Below are positions 48,680-59,019 of a stretch of DNA of 64,000 bases, piece after piece (position 1 is the first letter of the stretch; each line of letters begins with the position of its first letter). Under the pieces are notes generated by a model. It made no database searches, was not told the origin of the DNA, and worked only from the letters and a program-made list of their open reading frames with translations. The stretch is from Mesorhizobium sp. Pch-S (lineage in GTDB: Bacteria > Pseudomonadota > Alphaproteobacteria > Rhizobiales > Rhizobiaceae). The stretch covers positions 2,547,501 to 2,611,500 of the forward strand of contig NZ_CP029562.1 of the NCBI RefSeq assembly GCF_004136315.1, given 5' to 3'. Position numbers and translations under genes: made by a program.

Positions 48680-48718
48680 GTGCCTGTCCGTTGTTGTCGG
48701 TTGGGTTCGGTATGTTAG

Positions 48719-48816
48719 ATCAGAATGCCGTCTGGACGATCTTCATTCCGATCTAACTCTTTATTTCAGCATGATCTTTCCCGAAAACCGGTTCCCACTT
48801 TTCGGGATCATGCTCC
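48719..48816 (-). repeat. Dispersed repeat family C, copy 2
   Basis: TCAGAATGCCGTCTGGACGA, ATTCCGATCTAACTCTTTAT, then CAGCATGATC...TTTCCCGAAAACCGG and TTTTCGGGATCATGCT. The right half is a hairpin like that at 27870-27917. It fills the gap between sucA and sucB. Confidence 0.7.
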
Positions 48817-48819
48817 AGC

Positions 48820-51807
48820 TTAACCGCCGAGCGCGTCTTCGAGGAGGGCGGCCAGCTGCGCCAGGTGCTTCGACATCAGGCCGGTGGCCGGTGAAGCGGC
48901 TGCCGGACGGCCGGTGTAGCGCACGCGCTGATGCTTGGCGTCGATATGGGCCAGCACCCACTCCAGATACGGGTCGATGAACGACCAGGCGCCCATGTTC
49001 TTGGGCTCCTCCTGGCACCACACCATCTCCGCGTTGCGGAAGCGGGACAGCTCTGTAATCAGCGCCTTGGCCGGGAACGGATAGAGCTGCTCGACGCGCA
49101 GCAGGTAGATGTCGTCGATGCCGCGCTTCTCGCGTTCCTCGTAGAGGTCGTAGTAGACCTTGCCGGTGCACAGCACGACGCGGCGGATCTTCGAATCCTT
49201 GACCAGCTTGATCGCCTGGTTCGGCAGCAGCTGGGCGTCATCCCACAGCAGACGGTGGAACGAGCTTTCGCCCGACAGCTCGGCGATGGTCGACACCGCG
49301 CGCTTGTGGCGCAGCAGCGACTTCGGCGTCATCAGGATCAGCGGCTTGCGGAAATCGCGCTTCAGCTGCCGGCGCAGGATGTGGAAGTAGTTGGCCGGCG
49401 TCGTGCAGTTCGCGACCTGCATGTTGTCTTCGGCGCAGAGCTGCAGGAAGCGCTCGAGGCGTGCCGACGAGTGTTCCGGGCCCTGACCTTCATAGCCGTG
49501 CGGCAGCAGGCAGACGAGGCCCGACATGCGCAGCCACTTGCGTTCGCCCGACGAGATGAACTGGTCGAACACCACCTGCGCGCCGTTGGCGAAGTCGCCG
49601 AACTGCGCTTCCCAGAGGGTCAGCGCCTTCGGGTCGGCCAGCGAGTAGCCATATTCGAAACCGAGCACGGCCTCTTCCGAGAGCATCGAATTGATGACCT
49701 CGTAGCCGGCTTGTGCGGGCGACAGGTTATTCAGCGGAATGTAGCGGGTCTCATCGCGCTGATCGTAGAGCACGGAGTGGCGCTGCGAGAAGGTGCCGCG
49801 CTCCGAATCCTGGCCGGAAAGGCGGATCGGATTGCCGTCGAGCAGGATCGCGCCGAAGGCGAGTGCCTCGGCGGTGGACCAGTCGATGCCTTCGCCGGTT
49901 TCGATGGCCTGGCGGCGGTTTTCGAGGAAGCGCGCAATGGTCTTGTGCGCCTCGAAATCCTTCGGCACCTCGGTCAGCTTCTTGCCGATTTCCTTCAGCG
50001 TCTTGACCGGTACGGCGGTCTTGCCACGGCGCAGTTCGTCCTGCTGGTCGGCCGAGCGCAGGCCTGACCACGCGCCGTCGAGCCAGTCGGCCTTGTTCGG
50101 CTTGTAGGCCTGGCCGACTTCCCATTCGCTTTCCAGATGCGCACGCCAGTCTGCCTTCATCTTGTCGAAGTCGGCCTGGGCAAGGTGGCCTTCGGCGATG
50201 AGGCGATCGGCGTAGAGCTGCACGGCGGTCTTCTGCGTGCGGATCTTGCGGTACATGATCGGCTGGGTGAAGGCCGGCTCGTCGCCTTCATTGTGGCCGA
50301 AGCGGCGATAGCAGAACATGTCCACAACCACCGGCTTATGGAACTTCATGCGGAATTCGGTCGCTACCTTGGCGGCGAACACGACGGCTTCCGGGTCGTC
50401 GCCGTTGACGTGGAAGATCGGCGCCTCGATCATCTTGGCCACATCCGACGGATAGGGCGAGGACCGTGAGAAGCGCGGGTTGGTGGTGAAGCCGATCTGG
50501 TTGTTGATGATGAAATGCAGCGTGCCGGCGACGCGATGGCCGCGCAGGCCGGAGAGGCCGAGGATCTCTGCGATCACGCCCTGGCCGGCAAAGGCGGCGT
50601 CACCATGCAGCAGCAGCGGCATGACCTTGGCGCGTTCGGCCAGCGGCACGATCTCGCCGCGCTCGCGGCCGGCGAGCTGGTCCTGCTTGGCGCGGGCCTT
50701 GCCCATCACCACCGGGTCGACGATTTCCAGATGCGAGGGGTTGGCGGTCAGCGACAGGTGCACCTTGTTGCCGTCGAATTCGCGGTCCGAGGAGGCGCCG
50801 AGATGGTACTTCACGTCGCCGGAACCCTCGACGTCGTCGGGGGCATAGGAGCCGCCCTTGAATTCGTGGAAGATGGCGCGATGCGGCTTCGCCATCACCT
50901 GCGAAAGCACGTTGAGGCGACCGCGGTGGGCCATGCCCAGCACGACCTCCTTGAGGCCGAGCTGGCCGCCGCGCTTGAGAATCTGCTCCAGCGCCGGGAT
51001 CAGCGATTCACCGCCATCGAGGCCGAAGCGCTTGGTACCCTTGTATCTGACGTCGAGGAACTGCTCGAAGCCTTCGGCCTCGATCAGCTTTTGCAGGATC
51101 GCCCTCTTGCCTTCGGCGGTGAAGGAGATTTCCTTGTCGGCGCCTTCGATGCGGGCCTGGATCCAGGCCTTTTCCTCCGGGTCGGAGATGTGCATGAACT
51201 CGACACCCAGCGTCGAGCAATAGGTGCGCGTCAGAATCTCCAGCATCTGCCGGATGGTGCCGAATTCGAGGCCGAGCACATTGTCGAGGAAGATCGGCCG
51301 GTCGTAGTCGGCTTCGGTGAAGCCATAGTTCGCCGGCGACAGCTCGTTGTAGTCCTCGAGCGGGTTGGCGATGTTGAGCGGGTCGAGCTTGGCGTGCAGG
51401 TGGCCGCGCATGCGGAAGGCGCGGATCATCATGATGGCGCGCACGGAATCGCGGGTCTGCTGATGGACATCGGCCTCGGAGATGGCGACGCCATTGGTGG
51501 CGGCCTTTTCCTTGACCTTCTTCTCGATGGTCTTTTCGACCAGGCCCCAATTGCCGTCGAGCGCCGAAACCAGTTCGCCATTGGCGACCAGCGGCCAGGA
51601 AGGACGTGCCCAGGAGGCGCCCTTGGCGTTCTTCTTCACATCGGCAGCATCATCCTTGAGCGCCGCGAAAAAATCCTGCCATTCCGGATCGACCGATGCC
51701 GGATTGTCCTCATAGGCGGCATACAGCGCGTCGATGTAGTCCGCGTTGCCGCCATAGAGGAACGAAGTGAGGGAAAACTGGTCGTTGGCCTGATCTTGTC
51801 GTGCCAT
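48820..51807 (-). CDS. sucA: 2-oxoglutarate dehydrogenase E1 component
   Basis: SucA is the thiamine-diphosphate decarboxylase of the complex. The 995 residues start MARQDQANDQFSLTSFLYGG (51807; the in-frame extension to 51861 lies in a repeat). Visible parts are the N-terminal E2/E3-docking segment (NADYIDALYAAYEDNP), the active-site histidines in GMAHRGRLNVL, the ThDP motif HGDAAFAGQGVIAEILGLSG, and the transketolase-like C-domain. It lies between sucD and sucB on the operon strand. Confidence 0.97.
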   Translation of the reverse strand: MARQDQANDQFSLTSFLYGGNADYIDALYAAYEDNPASVDPEWQDFFAALKDDAADVKKNAKGASWARPSWPLVANGELVSALDGNWGLVEKTIEKKVKEKAATNGVAISEADVHQQTRDSVRAIMMIRAFRMRGHLHAKLDPLNIANPLEDYNELSPANYGFTEADYDRPIFLDNVLGLEFGTIRQMLEILTRTYCSTLGVEFMHISDPEEKAWIQARIEGADKEISFTAEGKRAILQKLIEAEGFEQFLDVRYKGTKRFGLDGGESLIPALEQILKRGGQLGLKEVVLGMAHRGRLNVLSQVMAKPHRAIFHEFKGGSYAPDDVEGSGDVKYHLGASSDREFDGNKVHLSLTANPSHLEIVDPVVMGKARAKQDQLAGRERGEIVPLAERAKVMPLLLHGDAAFAGQGVIAEILGLSGLRGHRVAGTLHFIINNQIGFTTNPRFSRSSPYPSDVAKMIEAPIFHVNGDDPEAVVFAAKVATEFRMKFHKPVVVDMFCYRRFGHNEGDEPAFTQPIMYRKIRTQKTAVQLYADRLIAEGHLAQADFDKMKADWRAHLESEWEVGQAYKPNKADWLDGAWSGLRSADQQDELRRGKTAVPVKTLKEIGKKLTEVPKDFEAHKTIARFLENRRQAIETGEGIDWSTAEALAFGAILLDGNPIRLSGQDSERGTFSQRHSVLYDQRDETRYIPLNNLSPAQAGYEVINSMLSEEAVLGFEYGYSLADPKALTLWEAQFGDFANGAQVVFDQFISSGERKWLRMSGLVCLLPHGYEGQGPEHSSARLERFLQLCAEDNMQVANCTTPANYFHILRRQLKRDFRKPLILMTPKSLLRHKRAVSTIAELSGESSFHRLLWDDAQLLPNQAIKLVKDSKIRRVVLCTGKVYYDLYEEREKRGIDDIYLLRVEQLYPFPAKALITELSRFRNAEMVWCQEEPKNMGAWSFIDPYLEWVLAHIDAKHQRVRYTGRPAAASPATGLMSKHLAQLAALLEDALGG

Positions 51808-51845
51808 CTGCCTTATCGGAGCTTTGCTCCGTCTCCTTTGTGAAA

Positions 51846-51918
51846 GGGAGCAGGGCAACAAGGCAGTAGGGGAATATTTCGGTCCCGATGCCTTGCTGCC
51901 CTAATCCCTTATTCCCTT
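51846..51918. repeat. Palindromic G-rich/C-rich minisatellite-like element between sucD and sucA
   Basis: GGGCAACAAGGCA (51853-51865) mirrors TGCCTTGCTGCCC (51889-51901) with one mismatch, flanked by GTAGGGGAATA and TTATTCCCTTAA. It forms a long hairpin just after the sucD stop and resembles the element at 25041. Confidence 0.65.
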
Positions 51919-52819
51919 AACCCTTGATCGCCTCGACCAGCGTCGTGCCGAGACGCGCTGGCGACGGCGACACGCGAATGCCTGCCGATTCCATCGCTGC
52001 GATCTTGTCTTCCGCGCCGCCCTTGCCACCCGAGATCACCGCGCCGGCGTGACCCATGGTGCGACCGGCCGGAGCCGTGCGGCCGGCAATGAAACCGGCC
52101 ATCGGCTTCTTGCGGCCACGCTTGGCTTCGTCCTTGAGGAACTGCGCGGCGTCTTCTTCGGCCGAACCGCCGATCTCGCCGATCATGATGATCGATTTGG
52201 TTTCGTCGTCGGCCAGGAACATCTCAAGCACGTCGATGAACTCGGTGCCCTTGACGGGGTCGCCGCCGATGCCGACGGCAGTGGTCTGGCCGAGGCCAAC
52301 ATTGGAGGTCTGGAACACAGCTTCATAGGTAAGCGTTCCCGAGCGCGAAACAACGCCCACCGAACCCTTCTTGAAGATGTTGCCGGGCATGATGCCGATC
52401 TTGCACTGTTCCGGCGTCAGGACGCCGGGGCAGTTGGGGCCAAGCAGCCGCGACTTCGAGTTCTCCAGCCGGGCCTTGACCCGCACCATGTCCAGCACCG
52501 GGATGCCCTCGGTGATGCAGACGATGAAAGGAACCTCGGCGTCGATCGCCTCGATGATCGCCTCGGCGGCACCTGCCGGCGGCACATACACGACCGAGGC
52601 GGTCGCACCGGTCCTCTCCTTGCCTTCGGCCACCGACGAGAAGATCGGCAGGGTCTCGCCCTTGGCGCCGGTCCAGGTCTCGCCCCCCTTCTTCGGGTGG
52701 ATGCCGCCGACCATCTGCGTGCCGTAATAGGCCAGCGCCTGTTCGGTGTGGAAGGTGCCGGTCTTGCCGGTCAGGCCCTGAACCAGGATTTTGGTGTTCT
52801 TGTCGACGAGAATGGACAT
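51917..52819 (-). CDS. sucD: Succinyl-CoA synthetase alpha subunit
   Basis: SucD forms succinate and ATP or GTP from succinyl-CoA with SucC. The 300 residues show the CoA-binding front ([20 protein letters not shown]), [20 protein letters not shown] and the phospho-histidine segment [14 protein letters not shown] near residue 248. I start at MSILVDKNT (52819). The longer open frame upstream is an antiphase extension through the DUF1579 gene. Confidence 0.97.
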   Translation of the reverse strand: MSILVDKNTKILVQGLTGKTGTFHTEQALAYYGTQMVGGIHPKKGGETWTGAKGETLPIFSSVAEGKERTGATASVVYVPPAGAAEAIIEAIDAEVPFIVCITEGIPVLDMVRVKARLENSKSRLLGPNCPGVLTPEQCKIGIMPGNIFKKGSVGVVSRSGTLTYEAVFQTSNVGLGQTTAVGIGGDPVKGTEFIDVLEMFLADDETKSIIMIGEIGGSAEEDAAQFLKDEAKRGRKKPMAGFIAGRTAPAGRTMGHAGAVISGGKGGAEDKIAAMESAGIRVSPSPARLGTTLVEAIKG

Positions 52820-52830
52820 GCCCAACCTTT

Positions 52831-53328
52831 TTACGAGAGGGTGATGGAGGAAGGTGAAACGCGCCGGTAGACGCCGCTCACCATGTCTTGCCAGACGTCG
52901 CTGCCGGCCGCCTTGAATTCGAGGCGCATGCGGTAGCTGTCGGCGGTATCGAAATTGTAGGTCACACGCGCGGCACCGCGCGGCGAGGTCTTTACCAGCG
53001 CCAGCTCGTTGCCGCTCCAGGCCCCGGAAGCCGGCGTCGCCGGCACGAAGCCCATGGTGTCGAACTGATGCATGGTGCAGGCACTGCTCGGCTGGTCGAA
53101 ACCGAAGACGTTGTGCGAAGCGAAGGACGCCTCGCCATCGCGGCTCTGCTGATAACGCTGCACCACGAACAGGCCGCCGAACTCGGGTGCGGCCATGATC
53201 TCGGCGGTGGCCTTGCCGGCCGGTGCCCATTGCGTGGCCGAAATCTCCTCCTCGCCATGCCACGCACCAACCAGCGCCTGCAGGCGCTGGTGGTCGGGTG
53301 ACAGAGCGGGTGAAGATGCCGTGCTCAT
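52831..53328 (-). CDS. DUF1579-type protein inserted between sucC and sucD
   Basis: This 165-residue protein has the DUF1579 pattern: [41 protein letters not shown]-like [12 protein letters not shown], and [21 protein letters not shown]. Members form a lipocalin-like beta barrel of unknown ligand. It is cytoplasmic (no signal peptide). It lies 28 nt after sucC and 11 nt before sucD, so it is co-transcribed with TCA genes; whether it has a metabolic role is unknown. Confidence 0.82.
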   Translation of the reverse strand: MSTASSPALSPDHQRLQALVGAWHGEEEISATQWAPAGKATAEIMAAPEFGGLFVVQRYQQSRDGEASFASHNVFGFDQPSSACTMHQFDTMGFVPATPASGAWSGNELALVKTSPRGAARVTYNFDTADSYRMRLEFKAAGSDVWQDMVSGVYRRVSPSSITLS

Positions 53329-53356
53329 GGTCGAAGCCGTTTCAGCCTTGTGCCGT

Positions 53357-54550
53357 TCAGCCCTTGACCGCCGCCACGATCTTCTTGGCAGCGTCGTCGA
53401 GATCGTCGGCCGGCGTGACATTCAAGCCGCTCTCGCGGATGATCTTCTTGCCAAGCTCGACATTGGTGCCTTCGAGGCGCACGACCAGCGGCACTTTCAG
53501 GCCGACTTCCTTGACGGCCGCGACAACGCCCTCGGCGATGACATCGCATTTCATGATGCCGCCGAAGATGTTGACGAGGATGCCTTCGACCGCCGGATCC
53601 TTGGTGATGATCTTGAAGGCAGCCGTCACTTTTTCCTTGGAAGCGCCGCCACCGACGTCGAGGAAGTTGGCAGGTTCGGCGCCATAAAGCTTGATGATGT
53701 CCATGGTCGCCATGGCAAGGCCGGCGCCATTGACCATGCAGCCGATGTTGCCGTCGAGCGCGACATAGGCGAGGTCGTATTTGGACGCCTCGATCTCTTT
53801 CTCGTCCTCTTCGGTCTCGTCGCGCAGTTCCATCATGTCGGCATGGCGGAACAGCGCGTTGTTGTCGAACGACACCTTGGCGTCGAGCACGCGCAGGCGG
53901 CCGTTCTTCATGACGATGAGCGGATTGACCTCGAGCAGGCTCATGTCCTTCTCGGTGAAGGCCTTGTACAGCAGCGGGAACAGCGTTTCGCCGTCCTTGG
54001 CCGCCTCGCCCGAAAGCTTCAGCGCTTCGTTGAGCCTGGCGACATCGCCGCCGGTGACGCCCTTGGCAGGGTCGATCGCCAGCGTGACGATCTTCTCCGG
54101 CGTGTCGTGCGCGACGGTCTCGATGTCCATGCCGCCCTCGGTCGAAACGACGAAGGCAACGCGGCCGACCGAGCGGTCGACCAGGATCGACAGATAGAGT
54201 TCGCGGTCGATGTCGGCGCCGTCCTCGATATAGAGGCGGTTGACTTGCTTGCCGGAAGGGCCGGTCTGCTTGGTCACCAGCGTGTGGCCGAGCATCTCGT
54301 TGACGTTGGTGACCACTTCGGCGATCGACTTGGCCAGCCGCACGCCGCCCTTGGCATCGGCGGACAGTTCCTTGAACTTGCCCTTGCCGCGGCCGCCGGC
54401 GTGGATCTGGCTCTTCACGACATAGAGCGGTCCGGGCAGCCGCTTGGCGGCGGCTTCCGCGTCACCGGCCTGGAACACCGGCACGCCTTCCGCGACCGGG
54501 GCGCCGAACCCCTTGAGAACCTGCTTTGCCTGATATTCGTGGATGTTCAT
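53357..54550 (-). CDS. sucC: Succinyl-CoA synthetase beta subunit (ADP-forming type)
   Basis: SucC carries the ATP-grasp nucleotide site and the succinate-binding part of succinyl-CoA synthetase. The 397 residues begin [19 protein letters not shown]. The ATP-grasp core shows [19 protein letters not shown], the metal-binding [15 protein letters not shown] and the C-terminal CoA-ligase domain [30 protein letters not shown]. It follows mdh by 16 nt in the operon. Confidence 0.97.
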   Translation of the reverse strand: MNIHEYQAKQVLKGFGAPVAEGVPVFQAGDAEAAAKRLPGPLYVVKSQIHAGGRGKGKFKELSADAKGGVRLAKSIAEVVTNVNEMLGHTLVTKQTGPSGKQVNRLYIEDGADIDRELYLSILVDRSVGRVAFVVSTEGGMDIETVAHDTPEKIVTLAIDPAKGVTGGDVARLNEALKLSGEAAKDGETLFPLLYKAFTEKDMSLLEVNPLIVMKNGRLRVLDAKVSFDNNALFRHADMMELRDETEEDEKEIEASKYDLAYVALDGNIGCMVNGAGLAMATMDIIKLYGAEPANFLDVGGGASKEKVTAAFKIITKDPAVEGILVNIFGGIMKCDVIAEGVVAAVKEVGLKVPLVVRLEGTNVELGKKIIRESGLNVTPADDLDDAAKKIVAAVKG

Positions 54551-54566
54551 CTGGAACGGTCCTCGT

Positions 54567-55652
<1,086 letters not shown>

Positions 55653-55690
55653 TCAAACGATTATTTTGAGGCTAAATATTTCAATCGGTT

Positions 55691-55719
55691 AGATTACTTT
55701 GGATTTACGTAAACGTCAA
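55691..55719 (-). promoter_or_regulatory. Predicted sigma-70 promoter of the mdh-suc operon
   Basis: On the minus strand TTGACG (55714-55719), 17 nt, TAATCT (55691-55696). It lies in the most AT-rich part of the surrounding 327-nt gap (55536-55862) and would give a ~150-nt leader before mdh. The rest of the gap holds no gene. Confidence 0.6.
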
Positions 55720-55862
55720 AATTTTGAGCCGCTTGTCGAACAGACTCCGGCGAGATGACCATAGAGATCAGAAGATTGTTGCCGGGTGATGACGCATCGC
55801 TCAGCCGTCAGGTCGGGGAGGTGCGCAGCAAGCCTGTCTAGACCGGGGGCGGTGGTGCACGT

Positions 55863-57047
55863 TCAACCGGCCAGGGCCGGCTTCGCCTGTTTCTCGGACC
55901 AGCCTTCCAGCCAGTCCTTGCTCTGCATCTCGATGAGGCGGGATACGGTGCGGTCGAATTCAAACGCTTCGGTGGTACCGGCGCGACCGGCATAAAGCCT
56001 GTCGGCCGTTGCTTCGGCGCTTACGACGACACGCTTCCGGGTGTCATAGAGCGTGTCCACCAGCAGGATGAAGCGCTTGGCGGGATTGCGGCGCGTCTGG
56101 TCAAGCACCGGCACATGATCGATGAAGATCGTGTCGAAACGCTCGGCGATCGCCAGGTAGTCGCGTGCGCCGAGCGGTGCGTCGCATAGTTCCGCGAAGG
56201 AAAAGCGCGCATTGGTGCCGACGGCGCGCGGAACCGTCACATGCCGTCCCTTGAGCGGGATCTCGACCACCGTCGAGGCATGGCCGTGGGTCACGGCGTG
56301 CCAGGCTTCGTCCATCCTGTGGTCGGTCTCGTCCCCGAGCGGGGTCATGTACACCGGCAGCCGGTTGAGCTTCTCCAGCCGGTAGTCGGTGTCGGAGTCC
56401 AGCGTCACCACGTCTGCATGGCGTTCCAGGATCGCGATGAAAGGCAGGAAGAGCTGCCGGTTGAGGCCGTCACGATAGAGATCTTGCGGTGCCACATTGG
56501 AGGTGGCCACCAGCACGACACCACTGGCGAACAGCGCCGAAAACAGCCGTGACAGGATCATCGCGTCGGCGATGTCGGTGACGGTGAACTCGTCGAAGCA
56601 CAAAACCCATGATTCCTCGGCCAGCGCCTTGGCGACCGGCGGGATAGGGTCGTCCTCCTTGACGGTGCCTTCCTTGCGGGCCTGCCTGTGCTTCTGGATG
56701 CGATCCTGCACGTCGGCCATGAAGTCGTTGAAATGGACGCGTCGCTTGCGCCTGACGGGCACGAGTTCGAAGAAGATGTCCATCAGCATTGTCTTGCCGC
56801 GGCCGACGCCGCCATAGACGTAAAGGCCTTTGACGACGGCGGGGGTTCGAGGCCGCCTGGCGAACAGCCAGCCCAGCGCGCTGGACTTATGCGCCAGGCG
56901 CTTGTCGGCGATCTCGTCGATGAGGCGGTCGAGCCGCCTTACGATACGCTCCTGCGCGGCGTCGCGCGTAACCGCGCCGGTCTCGACGAGATGGTCGTAG
57001 CGCTGCCTGACGGTCGCGTGGGTCTGGAGGCCGTCACGCACATGCAT
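55863..57047 (-). CDS. zapE: Cell division ATPase ZapE (AFG1-like)
   Basis: This 394-residue AFG1/LACE1-type AAA+ ATPase modulates FtsZ ring dynamics under stress in E. coli and quality control in mitochondria. Walker A is YVYGGVGRGKTMLMD near residue 78, Walker B WVLCFDEFTVTDIADA near 150. The later region has GDETDHRMDEAWHAV and the sensor-like RFDTIFIDHVP. It is divergent in position from nothing upstream within 48 nt of the Omp19-like gene on the same strand and lies beyond the mdh promoter. Cytoplasmic. Confidence 0.93.
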   Translation of the reverse strand: MHVRDGLQTHATVRQRYDHLVETGAVTRDAAQERIVRRLDRLIDEIADKRLAHKSSALGWLFARRPRTPAVVKGLYVYGGVGRGKTMLMDIFFELVPVRRKRRVHFNDFMADVQDRIQKHRQARKEGTVKEDDPIPPVAKALAEESWVLCFDEFTVTDIADAMILSRLFSALFASGVVLVATSNVAPQDLYRDGLNRQLFLPFIAILERHADVVTLDSDTDYRLEKLNRLPVYMTPLGDETDHRMDEAWHAVTHGHASTVVEIPLKGRHVTVPRAVGTNARFSFAELCDAPLGARDYLAIAERFDTIFIDHVPVLDQTRRNPAKRFILLVDTLYDTRKRVVVSAEATADRLYAGRAGTTEAFEFDRTVSRLIEMQSKDWLEGWSEKQAKPALAG

Positions 57048-57095
57048 GATGTATGGTCACCGGATGGGGATAGGAGATACCTATCCCGACTGGTC

Positions 57096-57638
57096 TTATC
57101 TGGAAAGCGAGATCGGCTGGCCGTTCGAGGTCTGGCCGTCGAACTTCGTCGGGCTCGAGGAATAGAGCCTGGCCAGGGTGCCGCCGTCCTGATCGTAGAG
57201 GGTCAGCTGCTTGCCGGCGACGTTCCACGACTTGACGTTGTCGATCGGCGGTGGGCAGCGCAGCGGGCCTGCGCGGTAGCCCTGGCCGAATTTGGTCTGC
57301 GGGGTTGCGACCTTACAGCCCTGGCCGGCGACGGAAGCGCTCCACACACCGGCGATCGCCGAAGCGGTGAGGTCCGGTGCGTTGGCTGGCGGGGTAGCGC
57401 CACCGCCAGCCGGCAGCGAAGCAACCTGGGTGCCGCCTGGTGCCGTCGGGAATTTGGAGGCGTCGGTCGGAGCCGGAGCGGCTGGCGGCGGCAACTGGCT
57501 CGAAGATACGGTGCCGGAAGGCTGTGGCTCGAGCGGAGCGGGCTGCGAATCCTCCGAGCCAAAGCGCGTGCTGGTACAGCCGCTGGCAACGAGTGCGGCA
57601 AGCGATACGGCAACAAGACCGGATCTCGAAAGGATCAT
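57096..57638 (-). CDS. AprI/Inh-type protease inhibitor lipoprotein (Brucella Omp19-like)
   Basis: The 180-residue precursor is a lipoprotein: signal peptide with lipobox LVASGC (C21). A Pro/Ala/Ser linker of ~65 residues leads to an AprI/Inh-family beta barrel (GVWSASVAGQGCKVATPQTK, GYRAGPLRCPPP, KQLTLYDQDGGTLARLYSS, FDGQTSNGQPISLSR) with a conserved Cys pair. It closely resembles Brucella Omp19, an outer-membrane lipoprotein reported to inhibit host proteases. In this likely non-pathogen it may protect against its own or environmental proteases (inference). GGAGG lies 5 nt before the ATG at 57638. Confidence 0.92.
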   Translation of the reverse strand: MILSRSGLVAVSLAALVASGCTSTRFGSEDSQPAPLEPQPSGTVSSSQLPPPAAPAPTDASKFPTAPGGTQVASLPAGGGATPPANAPDLTASAIAGVWSASVAGQGCKVATPQTKFGQGYRAGPLRCPPPIDNVKSWNVAGKQLTLYDQDGGTLARLYSSSPTKFDGQTSNGQPISLSR

Positions 57639-57891
57639 GGCAACCTCCGCGGCCCGAAACGGGCGCCGTCCAAAGAAAATGCGCCTTCCACCAAAAGGAC
57701 GAAGGCGGCAGAATTTCAACCCGATATGGTTAAAATAGGGTTTGCGCTGGCGTCTGTTGCATTTTTATCGCAACCGGAAGCGGTGCTGCTACTGCAGTTC
57801 GGCCATCGTGATCGACCTCCCATCTTTTCGGAACCCGGACTTCGAAACGACGTTTGAGCGTCGTCAGCCTATCGAATGCGAGGGTATTTAA

Positions 57892-58053
57892 ATGCTCAAA
57901 TGGATTCTCATCCTGCTCATTGTCGCCGCTGCGGCAAGCCTGCTCGGCATGCCGGCACTGGCCGGCGCTGCAGCGACCGGCGCGCGTATTCTCATCGCCA
58001 TAGTTCTGGTGCTCTTCCTGTTGCTCCTCCTCGGCGTCTTCGCCATCACCTGA
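57892..58053 (+). CDS. DUF1328 small membrane protein
   Basis: A 53-residue open frame reads MLKWILILLIVAAAASLLGM and ends LLLLLGVFAIT. It has two hydrophobic helices separated by a Gly/Ala-rich loop (PALAGAAATGARI), the pattern of DUF1328 (YtjA-like) proteins. These are common, often stress-related membrane peptides of unknown role. GAGGGT lies about 7 nt before the ATG. It stands alone between the divergent Omp19-like gene and dapF. Confidence 0.88.
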   Translation: MLKWILILLIVAAAASLLGMPALAGAAATGARILIAIVLVLFLLLLLGVFAIT

Positions 58054-58137
58054 TTTGCCCGGCTTCTCGGCCGGACTGGTAATTTCCGGCCGTTTCCGCC
58101 ATATAGCGCCAAACAGACGTGGAATTTCGGGACCATT

Positions 58138-59019
58138 ATGGCTGGCGCGGCTCCCTTCGCCAAAATGAATGGCATCGGCAACGAGATCATCGTTGCCGAT
58201 ATGCGTGGTCGTGCCGACAAGGTCACCGCGGCGGCGGCGATCGCGCTCAATGCCGATCCCGCGACGCGCTTCGACCAGATCATGGCGATCTACGACGCGA
58301 AGACGCCCGGAACCGCCTATTTCGTCGAGATCCTGAATTCAGACGGGTCGTCGGCACAGGCCTGCGGCAACGGCATGCGCTGCGTAGTGCAGGCACTGGC
58401 CGCCGAAACCGGCCAGACGATGTTCACCTTCGAGACCGTCGCCGGTATCCTCAACGCCAAGCAGCACGCCGATGGGTTGATTTCGGTGGACATGGGCAAG
58501 CCGAGTTTCGGCTGGCAGGAGATTCCGCTGGCCGAGGAATTTCGCGATACCCGCATGATCGAATTGCAGATCGGGCCGATCGATGCGCCGGTACTGCATT
58601 CGCCGTCCGCCGTCTCCATGGGCAACCCGCATGCGATCTTCTGGGTCGACAACGACGTCTGGAGCTATGAGCTCGAACGTTTTGGCCCGATGCTGGAAAA
58701 CCATCCGATGTTCCCGGAGCGGGCCAATATCAGCATTGCCCAGGTGACCTCGCCCGACAGCATGGTCATCCGCACCTGGGAACGCGGCGCTGGTCTTACC
58801 AAGGCCTGCGGCTCCGCCGCCTGCGCCGCTGCGGTGGCCGGCGCGCGTACCAAGCGCACGGGTCGCAGCGTCAACCTCACCGCGCCGGGCGGCCAGCTGC
58901 ATGTCGAATGGCGTGGCGACGACAATGTGGTCCTGACCGGGCCGGCCGCATGGGAGTTTTCCGGTACCTTCGACCCGGCCAACGGCGCCTGGACACGCGA
59001 TACCGAGAGCGCCGCCTGA
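58138..59019 (+). CDS. dapF: Diaminopimelate epimerase
   Basis: DapF converts LL- to meso-diaminopimelate for lysine and peptidoglycan. The 293 residues carry the two catalytic cysteines, C76 in [10 protein letters not shown] and C224 in [11 protein letters not shown], with [15 protein letters not shown] at the N-terminus. The stop overlaps the mtaB start (TGATG), and ftsY follows, the usual rhizobial dapF-mtaB-ftsY order. Confidence 0.97.
   Translation: MAGAAPFAKMNGIGNEIIVADMRGRADKVTAAAAIALNADPATRFDQIMAIYDAKTPGTAYFVEILNSDGSSAQACGNGMRCVVQALAAETGQTMFTFETVAGILNAKQHADGLISVDMGKPSFGWQEIPLAEEFRDTRMIELQIGPIDAPVLHSPSAVSMGNPHAIFWVDNDVWSYELERFGPMLENHPMFPERANISIAQVTSPDSMVIRTWERGAGLTKACGSAACAAAVAGARTKRTGRSVNLTAPGGQLHVEWRGDDNVVLTGPAAWEFSGTFDPANGAWTRDTESAA

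Noticed and set aside
47408..48718. A 436-codon plus-strand frame
   Set aside because: Antisense to sucB; His/Gly/Asp-rich composition typical of antisense in high-G+C DNA.
52820..53263. Extension of sucD to 448 codons
   Set aside because: The added part is antiphase to the DUF1579 gene, and SucD is complete from 52819.
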